A DNA stretch of 42,481 nt from positions 1 through 42,481 of the forward strand of contig JAENWA010000093.1 in NCBI GenBank assembly GCA_016650295.1. The letters run 5' to 3'. The notes under the pieces are model-generated. The model was not told where the DNA came from and made no database searches. It was given only the letters and a program-made list of their open reading frames with translations. Positions within the stretch are counted from its first letter, which is position 1; the number at the start of each line of letters is the position of its first letter. Made by a program: the position numbers and the translations under genes. Positions 34,726-42,481 of the stretch are shown one piece after another. The stretch is from Desulfuromonadales bacterium. Lineage in GTDB: Bacteria > Desulfobacterota > Desulfuromonadia > Geobacterales > Pseudopelobacteraceae.

Positions 34726-34761
34726 AACCACCTTCAGCCTTCAGTCTTCAGCCTAGAATCC

Positions 34762-36135
34762 TTACTTCTTCTTCAGCCGCCAGCCTTCCTTGTTGACCTG
34801 CGGGACACGGGAGATGGCCAGTGAATCGGGCGGTACATCCAGCGTGACCGTTGTGCCGGCCGCCACCAGCGAGTTGCGGCCGACCGTGACCGGCGCCACC
34901 AGCTGCACATCGCTGCCGATGAAGACACCGTCACCGATGATTGTGCGGTGCTTGTTGACGCCATCGTAGTTGCAGGTGATGGTGCCGCAGCCGATATTGA
35001 CATCCCGGCCGATCTCGGCATCGCCCAGGTAGGTCAGGTGCGAAGCCTTGGAACCCTCGCCCATGACCGCCTTCTTGGTTTCGACGAAGTTGCCGATCTT
35101 GACGTGGTCATGCAGCACGGTTCCGGGACGCAGGTGAGCCATGGGCCCCACGGCCACCGCGGCATGCAGCCGGGAACCCTCCAGCACCGATCCGGCCTTG
35201 ATGTGGCAGTTGTCGCCGATGACACAATCCTTGATGGAGACCCCGTTTTCTATCGTGCAGCCCCGGCCGATGCTCGTGGCACCGCTGATGAAGCAGTTCG
35301 GGTGAATGGTCGTGTCGGGACCGACCTGCACCCCGTGATCGATGTAGCTATGACCGGGATCGACCAGGGATACGCCGGCACACATCAGCTCCCGGTTGAT
35401 GCGCAAACGCAGGATGCGGGCGGCCTCGGCCAGCTGGGCGCGGTCGTTGACCCCCATGATCTCGTCGGCGTCATCCGCGCAGCTCCCCAGACAGGCCAGT
35501 CCCTGGCCCACGGCGATGGAGACCAGGTCCGTCAGGTAAAATTCCTGCTGGGCATTGTCGCTGCTGATGGAGTCGATGTTGTCGAACAGGAAACCGGCCT
35601 CCATGCAGTAGATGCCGCTGTTGATCTCGCGGATGGCCCGTTCTTCCGGGGTGGCGTCCTTCTGCTCGACGATCCGCAGCACCCGGCCGGAAGCATCACG
35701 GACGACCCGGCCGTAGCCGAAGGGATTGTCCAGCACAGCCGTCAGCACCGTCAGGGCGGCATTGTTCTGCCGGTGAAAAGCGATCAAACCTTGCAGCGTC
35801 TCGGCCCGCAAAAGCGGCGTATCGCCGCACAGGATCAGGACCGTGCCGCTGAAGCCGGCCAGCTCCTGGCGCGCACAGGCCACGGCGTGGCCGGTCCCCA
35901 GCTGTTCCTCCTGCAGGGCGCAGCGGATATCCGCTGCTTCGGCGAACGCGCCGCGCACCGCATCGGCCTGATGGCCGACCACCAGCACGGTCGGCGCGGC
36001 CCCCGCGGCGCGGGCGGCATCCACCGGCCAGGAGATCATCGTCCGGCCGGCCGCCGGATGCAGCACCTTTACAAGTTCGGATTTCATGCGGGTTCCCTTG
36101 CCCGCGGCAAGTATGACTGCGGCAACATTCTCCAT
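34762..36135 (-). CDS. glmU: bifunctional N-acetylglucosamine-1-phosphate uridyltransferase / glucosamine-1-phosphate acetyltransferase
   Basis: A 457-residue enzyme of full length. The N-terminal uridyltransferase domain (1-230) opens with ILAAGKGTRMKSELVKVLHP, the LxxGxGTxM(X)4PK-type signature. The C-terminal half (about 250-440) is a left-handed beta-helix of hexapeptide repeats with the acetyltransferase active-site region RPGTVLHDHVKIGNFVETKK and NIGCGTITCNYDGVNKHRT. GlmU makes UDP-GlcNAc from glucosamine-1-phosphate, acetyl-CoA and UTP, for peptidoglycan and lipopolysaccharide. Its substrate chain begins with GlmS, encoded in this window. It is followed on the same strand by the lipid kinase. 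Confidence 0.96.
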   Translation of the reverse strand: MENVAAVILAAGKGTRMKSELVKVLHPAAGRTMISWPVDAARAAGAAPTVLVVGHQADAVRGAFAEAADIRCALQEEQLGTGHAVACARQELAGFSGTVLILCGDTPLLRAETLQGLIAFHRQNNAALTVLTAVLDNPFGYGRVVRDASGRVLRIVEQKDATPEERAIREINSGIYCMEAGFLFDNIDSISSDNAQQEFYLTDLVSIAVGQGLACLGSCADDADEIMGVNDRAQLAEAARILRLRINRELMCAGVSLVDPGHSYIDHGVQVGPDTTIHPNCFISGATSIGRGCTIENGVSIKDCVIGDNCHIKAGSVLEGSRLHAAVAVGPMAHLRPGTVLHDHVKIGNFVETKKAVMGEGSKASHLTYLGDAEIGRDVNIGCGTITCNYDGVNKHRTIIGDGVFIGSDVQLVAPVTVGRNSLVAAGTTVTLDVPPDSLAISRVPQVNKEGWRLKKK

Positions 36136-36247
36136 ATCAGTCCCGTCTCCTTGATTGTAGTGCGTGTTTACAGCAACAGTAAGGGCCGATTTTATTCGAT
36201 GCGCGACAGACCGTCAAGTCAATAGCGCCAGTCGCATCGATTAAGAC

Positions 36248-36276
36248 TTTACTTGCATGGCAGGTTTGGCTATATT
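36248..36276 (+). promoter_or_regulatory. sigma-70 promoter for the MXAN_5187-like gene and mfd
   Basis: TTTACT (36248-36253) and TATATT (36271-36276) with 17-bp spacing, 38 bp before ATG 36315. Confidence 0.55.
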
Positions 36277-36314
36277 TTTAAACCCGCTGGATTTTACGAC
36301 TGAAAGGGCTTTTG

Positions 36315-36875
36315 ATGGCAATTGCCGAAGATCTGCCCATACTTGAGCTGCAGCTTAAAGAGCTGATCACCCGCTATGAACAGTACTTCATCGGGCTCGA
36401 AAAGCGTGAACCGCTGCAACTGCTGGTCACTGTTGAAAAACTGGTGCGCCGCTACGCCAACGCTCCCATCAACAACACCATGTACAAGCATAAGTACACC
36501 ATGCTGGTGGCACGTTTCAATACCTACCGCGAGCATTGGAACCGCATCCTGCGCCTGATCGACGAGGGCAAGTATTCCCGCGACCGTTTCATCAGTGACC
36601 TGCATCTGCGTCAACGCGAAAAAGGCATCATTGCTCACGAGGAAAAACAGAAGCCGCAGTACCACGATCCGGAACTGGACCGCATATATTTCGAACTGCG
36701 TGAGGCCCGCATGGCCTGTCACCTGCCGGTGGACAAGCTGAGCATCGAGCTGGTGGCAGCCACCATCGAGAAGAACAAGGCCGCCCTGGCCGCACGCCTG
36801 GGAACCACCGACCTGGTCTTCCGGGTGGTGGTGGAGGACGGCAAGCCCAAACTCAAGGCCAGCCAACGCAAATGA
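36315..36875 (+). CDS. MXAN_5187 C-terminal-like protein, unknown function
   Basis: About 186 residues from ATG 36315 (a TTG three bases earlier is a less likely start). It is all helical and highly charged. The segment RYEQYFIGLEKREPLQL, then VRRYANAPINNTMYKHKY and ARFNTYREHWNRILR, is the signature of a family found in deltaproteobacteria and named after Myxococcus MXAN_5187, as I recall it. No catalytic motif is apparent. It has its own promoter and lies 28 bp upstream of mfd, so the two are probably co-transcribed. Function is unknown; the pairing with mfd is worth noting. Confidence 0.72.
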   Translation: MAIAEDLPILELQLKELITRYEQYFIGLEKREPLQLLVTVEKLVRRYANAPINNTMYKHKYTMLVARFNTYREHWNRILRLIDEGKYSRDRFISDLHLRQREKGIIAHEEKQKPQYHDPELDRIYFELREARMACHLPVDKLSIELVAATIEKNKAALAARLGTTDLVFRVVVEDGKPKLKASQRK

Positions 36876-36903
36876 CCATCCGCCGCAGCACCATCTCTTT
36901 TCC

Positions 36904-39900
36904 ATGAGCACTCCATCCTCTTCCCTGCTGCCCCAATCAGTTGACATCCTGGCCGCCCTGCGCCGCGGTGACCGGTGTATAACCATCCCCGGCCTGAAGG
37001 GATCGACAGCGGGCTTCGTTATTGCCGAGTTGCTGCGCAGCCGGCCCAAGAACCTGCTGATCATAACCGCCGACCAGGATGCGGCCGAGGAATTCCGGCG
37101 CGAACTGGCTTTCTTCGGCGGTTCCGATACCCCGGCACTGGTCTTTCCGGCCTGGGACAGCCAGCCCTGCTCTCCGGCCTCACCCCACCCGGACATTTCC
37201 GGCGCCCGGCTCGACACCCTCTTCCGCCTGCAGAACGGCCTGGCCCGGGTCGTGGTCATACCGGCGGCAGCGGCCCTGCAGCGGGTTCTGCCGCGCCGGA
37301 TCTTCAATGAAGCGTCCTTTTACCTGGTGGCCGGCGAGGATTTCGAGCGCGACGACCTGCTGGCCAGGCTGGTCAGGATGGGCTACGCCAATGTGCCGCT
37401 GGTGGAGGATCGCGGCACCTTTGCGGTGCGGGGCGGCATTCTGGACATCTTCCCCCCCAACCTGACCGCGCCGGTCCGGATCGAGTTCTTCGGCGACACC
37501 GCCGAGACCATCCGCGCCTTCGACCCGCTCACCCAGCGTTCTCTGCAGCCGCTGGAAGAGCTGGTGCTGCTCCCCTCGCGCGAGATCCTGCTGACGGAAG
37601 ACGTCCTGGCCGACATCGCTGTGCGTCTGAAACAGTGCTGCGACGACCTGGATATCGGGGCCGACAAACGCCGCGCCTACCTGGCCGACCTGCAGAACTC
37701 GGTCTATTTCCACGGCATCGAATACCTCCAGCCGCTCTTGCACCCCGACCTGGAAACAATCTTCGACTACGCCCCCGAATGTCCCCTGGTTCTTTTGGAC
37801 CCGGAGGCGATCCGCTCCGCCATGGCCGGCTTCGCCGATGAGATCGCAGCCGGCCTGCTCAAGGGGCGGGCCGCCGGACTGCCCCACTCGCCCCCCGGAG
37901 AACTGTTTCTGGATCAGGAGGCCTTCAACAGCGTAGTTGCCGGCCGCTGCCGGCTGGAACTTTCCGGGCTGACCCTGGACCGGGGTGATGAAACCGCCGC
38001 TATCGCCATCCCTTGCCGGGACAACAGCGATCTGCGGGTAACGGTTTCCAAGGAGACCACTCAAGCCCTGGCCCCGCTTTCCCGCACGCTGCGGACCTGG
38101 CTCGACAACGGGCAGCGGGTGCTGGTCGCCTGCCACCAGCGCCCCCAGGCCGAGCGCCTCAAAGAGCTGCTATCACCCTACGGCATCCCCTGCGGCATCA
38201 GCGAGGCATCCTTCCGCGAGGCGGTCACCGCCCCTGCCACTGCATCTGTCACCCTGCTGCTGGGCGACATCTCGCGCGGCTTCCGCCTTCCCGATGCCCG
38301 GCTGGTGCTGATTGCCGAGGAAGAGCTGTTCGGCAAACGGGTCAAGCGGCGCGGCGTCTCCGAGGTCCGCAAGAAGCAGATCCTGGCCTCACTGGCGGAG
38401 CTCAAGCCGGGCGACTTCATGGTGCATATCGACCACGGCATCGGGCGCTACCACGGCCTGCAGCACATCAGTGTGGCCGGTGTGGGGGGCGACTTCCTGC
38501 TGCTGGAGTACAGCGGCAGTGACAAGCTCTACCTGCCGGTGGATCGTCTCGGCCTGGTGCAGCGCTATATTGGACCGGAGGGGAGTCAGCCCGGCCTGGA
38601 CAAGCTGGGAGGCAGCGGCTGGGAGAAATCCAAGGGCAAGGCCCGCAAGAATATCGAGGAACTGGCCGGCGAGTTGCTGGAGATCTACGCCCGCCGCCAG
38701 ATCAGCGAGGGCTTCTCATTTTCGCCGCCGGACGAGATGTACCGCGAGTTCGAGGCCTCCTTTGCCTGGGAGGAGACCCCTGACCAGCTCTCCGCCATCC
38801 AGGACGTGCTGGCCGACATGCAGCACTCGCGCCCCATGGACCGGCTGGTGTGCGGCGACGTGGGCTACGGCAAGACCGAGGTGGCCCTGCGCGGCGCGGT
38901 CAAGGCCGCCCTGGACGGCAAGCAGGTCGGCCTGCTGGTCCCCACCACCATCCTGGCCCAGCAGCATTACGAGACCTTTCACGAGCGGCTCAAGGATTAT
39001 CCCATCACGGTCGAGGTCATATCGCGTTTCCGCACCCCCAAGGAGCAGAAGGCGATCCTGGAGCGGCTCAAAAAAGGTGATATCGACATCATCATCGGCA
39101 CCCACCGCATGCTGCAGAAGGACGTGAGCTTCAAGGACCTGGGGCTTTTGATCATCGACGAGGAGCAGCGTTTCGGGGTCAAGGACAAGGAGCGCCTCAA
39201 GACCTTCCGGGCCGTGGTGGATATCATGACCCTGACCGCCACTCCCATTCCGCGCACCCTCTACATGTCCATGATGGGCATCCGCGACCTGTCGATCATC
39301 GACACCCCGCCGGTGGACCGGCTGGCGGTCAAGACCTTTGTCTCGCGCTTCTCCGAGGAGCTGATCCGCGAGGCGGTCATGCGGGAGCTGCGCCGGGGCG
39401 GGCAGGTCTTCTTCGTCCACAACCGGGTACAGACCATCGCCAAGCGGGCCGAACTGCTGGCCGGGATCGTACCCGAGGCCAAGATCGCCGTCGGACACGG
39501 CCAGATGGACGAGCACGAGCTGGAGAAGGTCATGCTCGGCTTCATGCACGGCGAGACCAACCTGCTGCTCTGCACCACCATCATCGAATCCGGACTGGAT
39601 ATCCCCAACGCCAACACCCTGATCGTGGATCACGCCGACAAATTCGGCCTGTCACAGCTCTACCAGCTGCGCGGCCGGGTCGGTCGCTCCACCCAGCGCG
39701 GCTACGCCTACCTGCTGATCCCCGGTGAAAGCTCCATCACCAGCGATGCCCGCGAACGACTGAGGATCCTGCAGGACATCTCCGAACTGGGGGCCGGTTT
39801 CCGCATCGCCACCCACGACATGGAGATCCGCGGCGCCGGCGACATGCTCGGCAACCGCCAGTCCGGGACGGTCACCGAGATCGGTTTCGAGCTGTACAAC

Positions 39901-40392
39901 CAGATGCTGGAAGAGACCATCTGCCGCCTGCGGGGCGAGGAGAGCATCGAGCGGGTCGAACCGGAGATCAACCTCAAGGTGCCGGCCTTCATCCCCGAGG
40001 CCTACGTCAAGGACACCAACCAGCGGCTGGTGATCTACAAGAAACTGACCCAGGCCGAAAGCGAAGAGGATGTGCTGGATGTGCAGAACGAGGTCACGGA
40101 CCGTTTCGGGAAATATCCGCTGGCCACCGCCTACCTGTTCGAGACCATGAAGCTGCGCGTGCTGCTGAAACAGCTTTTGGTGCGGCAGATCGACTTCGAC
40201 GGCAAGAACGTGATCATCTCCTTCCACCCGCGCACCCCGGCGCCGCCCGACACCATCATCGGTATGATGCGCAGCGAGCCGAAGAAGTACCAGTTTACCC
40301 CGGATTTCAAGCTGATTTGCGCCCTGAAGGACACCTCCTTCGAGGGGATCCTGGAGATGGCCAAGGGTGTGCTGCGCAGGCTTCTGCCCTGA
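36904..40392 (+). CDS. mfd: transcription-repair coupling factor
   Basis: A 1162-residue protein of full length. The N-terminal UvrB-like module (about 1-350) binds UvrA; the RNA-polymerase interaction (CarD-like) domain near residues 490-560 contains FMVHIDHGIGRYHGL. The translocase motor has Walker A GDVGYGKTE near 651, the Walker B DEEQ near 751, TATPIPRTLYMSMMG and the RecG-like GRVGRSTQRGYAYLL. A C-terminal TRCF domain ends the protein. Mfd removes stalled RNA polymerase at lesions and recruits UvrA. No ribosome binding site is obvious before ATG 36904; translation may be coupled to the gene 28 bp upstream. Confidence 0.96.
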   Translation: MSTPSSSLLPQSVDILAALRRGDRCITIPGLKGSTAGFVIAELLRSRPKNLLIITADQDAAEEFRRELAFFGGSDTPALVFPAWDSQPCSPASPHPDISGARLDTLFRLQNGLARVVVIPAAAALQRVLPRRIFNEASFYLVAGEDFERDDLLARLVRMGYANVPLVEDRGTFAVRGGILDIFPPNLTAPVRIEFFGDTAETIRAFDPLTQRSLQPLEELVLLPSREILLTEDVLADIAVRLKQCCDDLDIGADKRRAYLADLQNSVYFHGIEYLQPLLHPDLETIFDYAPECPLVLLDPEAIRSAMAGFADEIAAGLLKGRAAGLPHSPPGELFLDQEAFNSVVAGRCRLELSGLTLDRGDETAAIAIPCRDNSDLRVTVSKETTQALAPLSRTLRTWLDNGQRVLVACHQRPQAERLKELLSPYGIPCGISEASFREAVTAPATASVTLLLGDISRGFRLPDARLVLIAEEELFGKRVKRRGVSEVRKKQILASLAELKPGDFMVHIDHGIGRYHGLQHISVAGVGGDFLLLEYSGSDKLYLPVDRLGLVQRYIGPEGSQPGLDKLGGSGWEKSKGKARKNIEELAGELLEIYARRQISEGFSFSPPDEMYREFEASFAWEETPDQLSAIQDVLADMQHSRPMDRLVCGDVGYGKTEVALRGAVKAALDGKQVGLLVPTTILAQQHYETFHERLKDYPITVEVISRFRTPKEQKAILERLKKGDIDIIIGTHRMLQKDVSFKDLGLLIIDEEQRFGVKDKERLKTFRAVVDIMTLTATPIPRTLYMSMMGIRDLSIIDTPPVDRLAVKTFVSRFSEELIREAVMRELRRGGQVFFVHNRVQTIAKRAELLAGIVPEAKIAVGHGQMDEHELEKVMLGFMHGETNLLLCTTIIESGLDIPNANTLIVDHADKFGLSQLYQLRGRVGRSTQRGYAYLLIPGESSITSDARERLRILQDISELGAGFRIATHDMEIRGAGDMLGNRQSGTVTEIGFELYNQMLEETICRLRGEESIERVEPEINLKVPAFIPEAYVKDTNQRLVIYKKLTQAESEEDVLDVQNEVTDRFGKYPLATAYLFETMKLRVLLKQLLVRQIDFDGKNVIISFHPRTPAPPDTIIGMMRSEPKKYQFTPDFKLICALKDTSFEGILEMAKGVLRRLLP

Positions 40393-40529
40393 ACCCTCAT
40401 CATTACCCGTCCACAGGCCATTGAATCAAAATTTCAAACGTGCAGGTCGAACAGGAAGTGATCAAATGCACTCCCCACGTTTAAGTAGACAAGTGCTCGA
40501 AGGCCATCAAATCGTAAGCTCCCAATCCC

Positions 40530-40558
40530 TTGACTTTACATGTGGTTTTGCGTACTTT
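40530..40558 (+). promoter_or_regulatory. sigma-70 promoter for the MNT gene
   Basis: TTGACT (40530-40535) and TACTTT (40553-40558) with 17-bp spacing, 36 bp before ATG 40594. Confidence 0.5.
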
Positions 40559-40593
40559 CAGCTCATTGACTGTTCATTACCAAAGGATGAGGT

Positions 40594-40917
40594 ATGAGTA
40601 TGGCTGTAGCCAAAATGATATTGTCAGATCTCCGGCAGCGTCTGATGGAATTGTATGGCCCCAACCTTGACCGTCTGCTTTTGTTCGGTTCTCAGGCAAG
40701 GGGAGATGCGGTGGAAGGGTCTGATGTTGATGTGCTGGTTGTTCTGCATGGGGAGGTGAAACCGGGAGAGGAAATCCGCCGTTCCGGCAAGATTGTAGCT
40801 GATCTTTCCCTTGCCAATGATATGGTTATTTCCTGTGCGTTTATTTCCAGCCACCGTTTCCTGACAGAAAAGAGCCCGTTTTTGTTGAACGTTCGCCGGG
40901 AAGGGATCGCACTATGA
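40594..40917 (+). CDS. MNT-type nucleotidyltransferase (HEPN-MNT antitoxin)
   Basis: A 107-residue minimal nucleotidyltransferase. The signature GSQARGDAVEGSDVDVLV (residues 32-49) has the GSxxRG loop and the catalytic aspartates D44 and D46. In HEPN/MNT toxin-antitoxin pairs this enzyme transfers nucleotides to the HEPN RNase and silences it. The next ORF overlaps the stop (ATGA) and begins like a HEPN protein but is truncated after about 26 residues. So this gene is now an orphan antitoxin, and may persist by chance or guard against related toxins. AAAGGATGAGG precedes the start. Confidence 0.87.
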   Translation: MSMAVAKMILSDLRQRLMELYGPNLDRLLLFGSQARGDAVEGSDVDVLVVLHGEVKPGEEIRRSGKIVADLSLANDMVISCAFISSHRFLTEKSPFLLNVRREGIAL

Positions 40918-41012
40918 CAACGGACCAGGCATTACTTCTGAAAAAGGCCCATGAAAGCCTTCAGGCGGCACGTATTCTCTTTCGCAAAATCGGTATTGTG
41001 TCCCCCGAATAA
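40914..41012 (+). pseudogene. truncated HEPN-domain toxin gene
   Basis: From ATG 40914, overlapping the MNT stop, the reading frame gives 26 residues that match the start of HEPN proteins (KKAHESLQAARILF). The frame then enters a 24-bp direct repeat (40992-41039), is closed by its TAA at 41010-41012, and the rest of the HEPN domain with its RxxxxH RNase motif is missing. The partner toxin has therefore been removed, probably by the insertion or deletion that left the repeat. Confidence 0.78.
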
Positions 41013-41039
41013 TCTGGTATTGTGTCCCCCGAATAATCT
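40992..41039 (+). repeat. 24-bp exact tandem duplication at a truncation junction
   Basis: GGTATTGTGTCCCCCGAATA plus four more bases is repeated twice without change. The TGTCCCC core recurs at about 41187. It marks the break in the HEPN gene and the border of the RHS region. Confidence 0.85.
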
Positions 41040-41084
41040 TGTATCGGGATTCACGGCGTTTTTAGTTGGGCCTGTTTATTGGAT

Positions 41085-41450
41085 CTACAGAGCCGTCTTC
41101 TTCGATTTTTCCCGAACAAAGCACATAATTGCCAATAAATACATGGGGGCGCTTACCATTAAGGCATAATTATGTACAGGCACACTGTCCCCACTAGCAT
41201 CTTTACTTATTATCATTAAAAACAATGAAAGACTCGCACCACAAAATAAACCCCAATAGGATATGCGTGGCCTTTGAAACCCAATTGAAAACATTGGGAA
41301 CGTAAGAAGTGGGCCAGATATCATAATCAACCAAGACGTCCAAGGTTCATTATTTCGGAATAAAAATATCGACAAGGCTCCTAGATACAAATGCCATAAA
41401 CTAATAACGATACCCAACAATGAGTATAATCTATTAATTAAGATAATCAT
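41085..41450 (-). CDS. small four-helix membrane protein, candidate RHS-toxin immunity protein
   Basis: A 121-residue integral membrane protein with about four hydrophobic segments (residues 5-30, 38-57, 64-82 and 93-112) and a basic C-terminus. It begins 10 bp after the stop of the RHS gene on the same strand, with AGGA about 8 nt before ATG 41450, the position of immunity genes in polymorphic toxin loci. Base composition is AT-rich like the toxin tip. A membrane location would suit protection from a phospholipase toxin. No family is recognised, and the role is inferred from position alone. Confidence 0.6.
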   Translation of the reverse strand: MIILINRLYSLLGIVISLWHLYLGALSIFLFRNNEPWTSWLIMISGPLLTFPMFSIGFQRPRISYWGLFCGASLSLFLMIISKDASGDSVPVHNYALMVSAPMYLLAIMCFVREKSKKTAL

Positions 41451-41460
41451 GGTTGCCGTC

Positions 41461-42481
41461 CTAATTACTACATCTGAAAAATAGCATTATCTTGCGACGA
41501 CCAAAAATCTCTGAGTACGTGATAGGAATGTAGTTTTTTAAATCATCACATAGTTCCTTGTTGCAATCATCCATGCACTTTTCTTTATTTTTGTCACTTG
41601 TACCATAAACATTGTTTATCCAAGTTGCACCTGATTTATCAAAACACTTATCATGTTTTTTGCAAATCTTATCAACTCCGTCTTGTGTGGGGCCACTACC
41701 ACCAGGACCACACCAGTTACCGTAAATATTTTCTCCAGTCGGGTCTGTAAAATTAATAGGATTGTTAGCAGCATACGTATATGAGTTCAATTGATCTTGT
41801 GTGCGATTCTTTAAAGGAATCGGATCAACCTGCGTGAACCGCCCATCCATCGAATCATAATATCTCGCCCTGTAGTAATACAGCCCAGTCTCTTTGTCTA
41901 GCTCCCTGCCCGTAAACGTATACGGATTGTCGATGGTCGAAGTTGATGTTTCCTTCATCCTCCCGAACGGTTCGTAGTCGTACTTGGCGATTACTTTGCC
42001 GGTGGCGTCGGTAATGGCGGCGACACTGCCCAGGCCGTCGTAATGGTAGAAGTACGTTCCTGAAGCGTCTTCCCGTACATGAATCTCATCTGTCCCCGCG
42101 CCGAGGGTGTAGCGGACGGTTCTGCTTCCCGTGGTACCATACTCCGATATTACATTCATGCCATCATGAAAATACCTGGTGCTGCCGGTCTCCGTTGTCT
42201 TGGCAGTCCGGTTGAAACCGTCCGGAAGATTGTCGATGGTAACGGTCTTACTCTCCGGCGTGACAACGTTGTTGAGCCTGTTCAGGTAGTCGTAGCCATA
42301 GGTTGTGGTTCTGGTTGCCTTACCCTGTGTTTCCGCCTGGCTGATGAGGCTGCCGTTCTTGTCGTAGTTGAAGACGGTCTCGATGGGGGATTGGCGGCCC
42401 TTCTGCATTATATCAAGCAGCTGGTTCAGCGGGTTATAGGTGTAGTTGTAACTGCGTGAATCGTTGGGCAGATACTTCTTT
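41461..42481 (-). CDS. RHS-repeat protein with phospholipase-A2-like toxin tip, 5' end beyond the window
   Basis: The frame is open to the window edge, so the N-terminus is missing. YD/RHS repeats (for example YHYDGLGSVAAITDATGKVI) lead to the RHS core end YYYRARYYDSMDGRFTQVDP and NPINFTDPTGE. The remaining 90 residues differ in composition and contain YGNWCGPGGSGPTQDGVD then CKKHDKCF, matching the calcium loop (YGxxCGxGG) and catalytic His-Asp pair (CxxHDxC) of secreted phospholipase A2, with further Cys residues for disulfides. RHS proteins encapsulate and deliver such tips against rival cells. The tip coding sequence (about 41461-41733) is AT-rich relative to the core, as in swapped toxin modules. 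It is followed by a candidate immunity gene. Confidence 0.85.
   Translation of the reverse strand, partial: KKYLPNDSRSYNYTYNPLNQLLDIMQKGRQSPIETVFNYDKNGSLISQAETQGKATRTTTYGYDYLNRLNNVVTPESKTVTIDNLPDGFNRTAKTTETGSTRYFHDGMNVISEYGTTGSRTVRYTLGAGTDEIHVREDASGTYFYHYDGLGSVAAITDATGKVIAKYDYEPFGRMKETSTSTIDNPYTFTGRELDKETGLYYYRARYYDSMDGRFTQVDPIPLKNRTQDQLNSYTYAANNPINFTDPTGENIYGNWCGPGGSGPTQDGVDKICKKHDKCFDKSGATWINNVYGTSDKNKEKCMDDCNKELCDDLKNYIPITYSEIFGRRKIMLFFRCSN

Noticed and set aside
34948..36225. 425-codon open frame on the plus strand
   Set aside because: Antisense shadow of glmU, with no ribosome binding site or known motif.

Overview
The window looks like chromosomal DNA from a Geobacter-like bacterium (Desulfuromonadia/Geobacterales). 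This is an inference from GC-rich codon use, a dense set of PAS/HAMP histidine kinases, two sensors with c-type haem CxxCH motifs, a LexA whose operator resembles the Geobacter type, and several small inverted-repeat elements. No rRNA or tRNA gene was seen.

Layout. 1-10106: a sensory cluster of five histidine kinases and two stand-alone Rcp1-type response regulators, all on the + strand. Four kinases share closely related catalytic cores but carry different sensors: REC-PAS, a periplasmic solute-binding domain, an ethylene-receptor-like membrane domain with GAF, and a haem-binding Tll0287-type domain. 10551-14420: a secreted RCC1-repeat protein with a dockerin-like tail, then two adjacent copper proteins that together carry one full set of multicopper-oxidase ligands. 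14513-15724 (-): a second haem sensor (Tll0287-HAMP-PAS). 16070-18627: meaB-cbiQ-cbiO, linking cobalt uptake with a chaperone for B12-dependent mutase. 18738-21973: DUF948 and YtxH envelope-stress-like proteins, a MltD-type lytic transglycosylase and a TPR membrane protein. 22473-24302: glmS. 24429-24954 (-): a BrnT/BrnA toxin-antitoxin pair. 25158-29025: lexA, a small membrane ORF and convergent uvrA.

29.3-33.7 kb is an accessory island, AT-rich in its first part. It starts with a previously unexplained array of five 18-bp palindromes (three of them on an exact 20-bp period). It continues with four hairpins that have the geometry of integron attC sites: AAC/GTT boxes and one extrahelical base in the 5' arm. 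These separate small ORFs and one response regulator-histidine kinase gene, so the stretch reads as an integron cassette array without an integrase in view. It ends at a HELGH metallopeptidase-like gene followed by a 178-bp MITE with a 4-bp target duplication.

33779-40392 returns to core genes: a lipid kinase-like protein, glmU, an MXAN_5187-like protein and mfd. 40594-42481 is accessory again: an MNT nucleotidyltransferase whose HEPN partner is cut short, then (-) the end of an RHS-repeat protein with a phospholipase-A2-like C-terminal tip, followed by a small four-helix membrane protein that is a natural candidate for its immunity protein.

Functional threads: glmS and glmU both feed UDP-N-acetylglucosamine synthesis; lexA, uvrA and mfd cover the DNA damage response and excision repair; the kinases have no DNA-binding output in this window and probably signal through the stand-alone receiver proteins.
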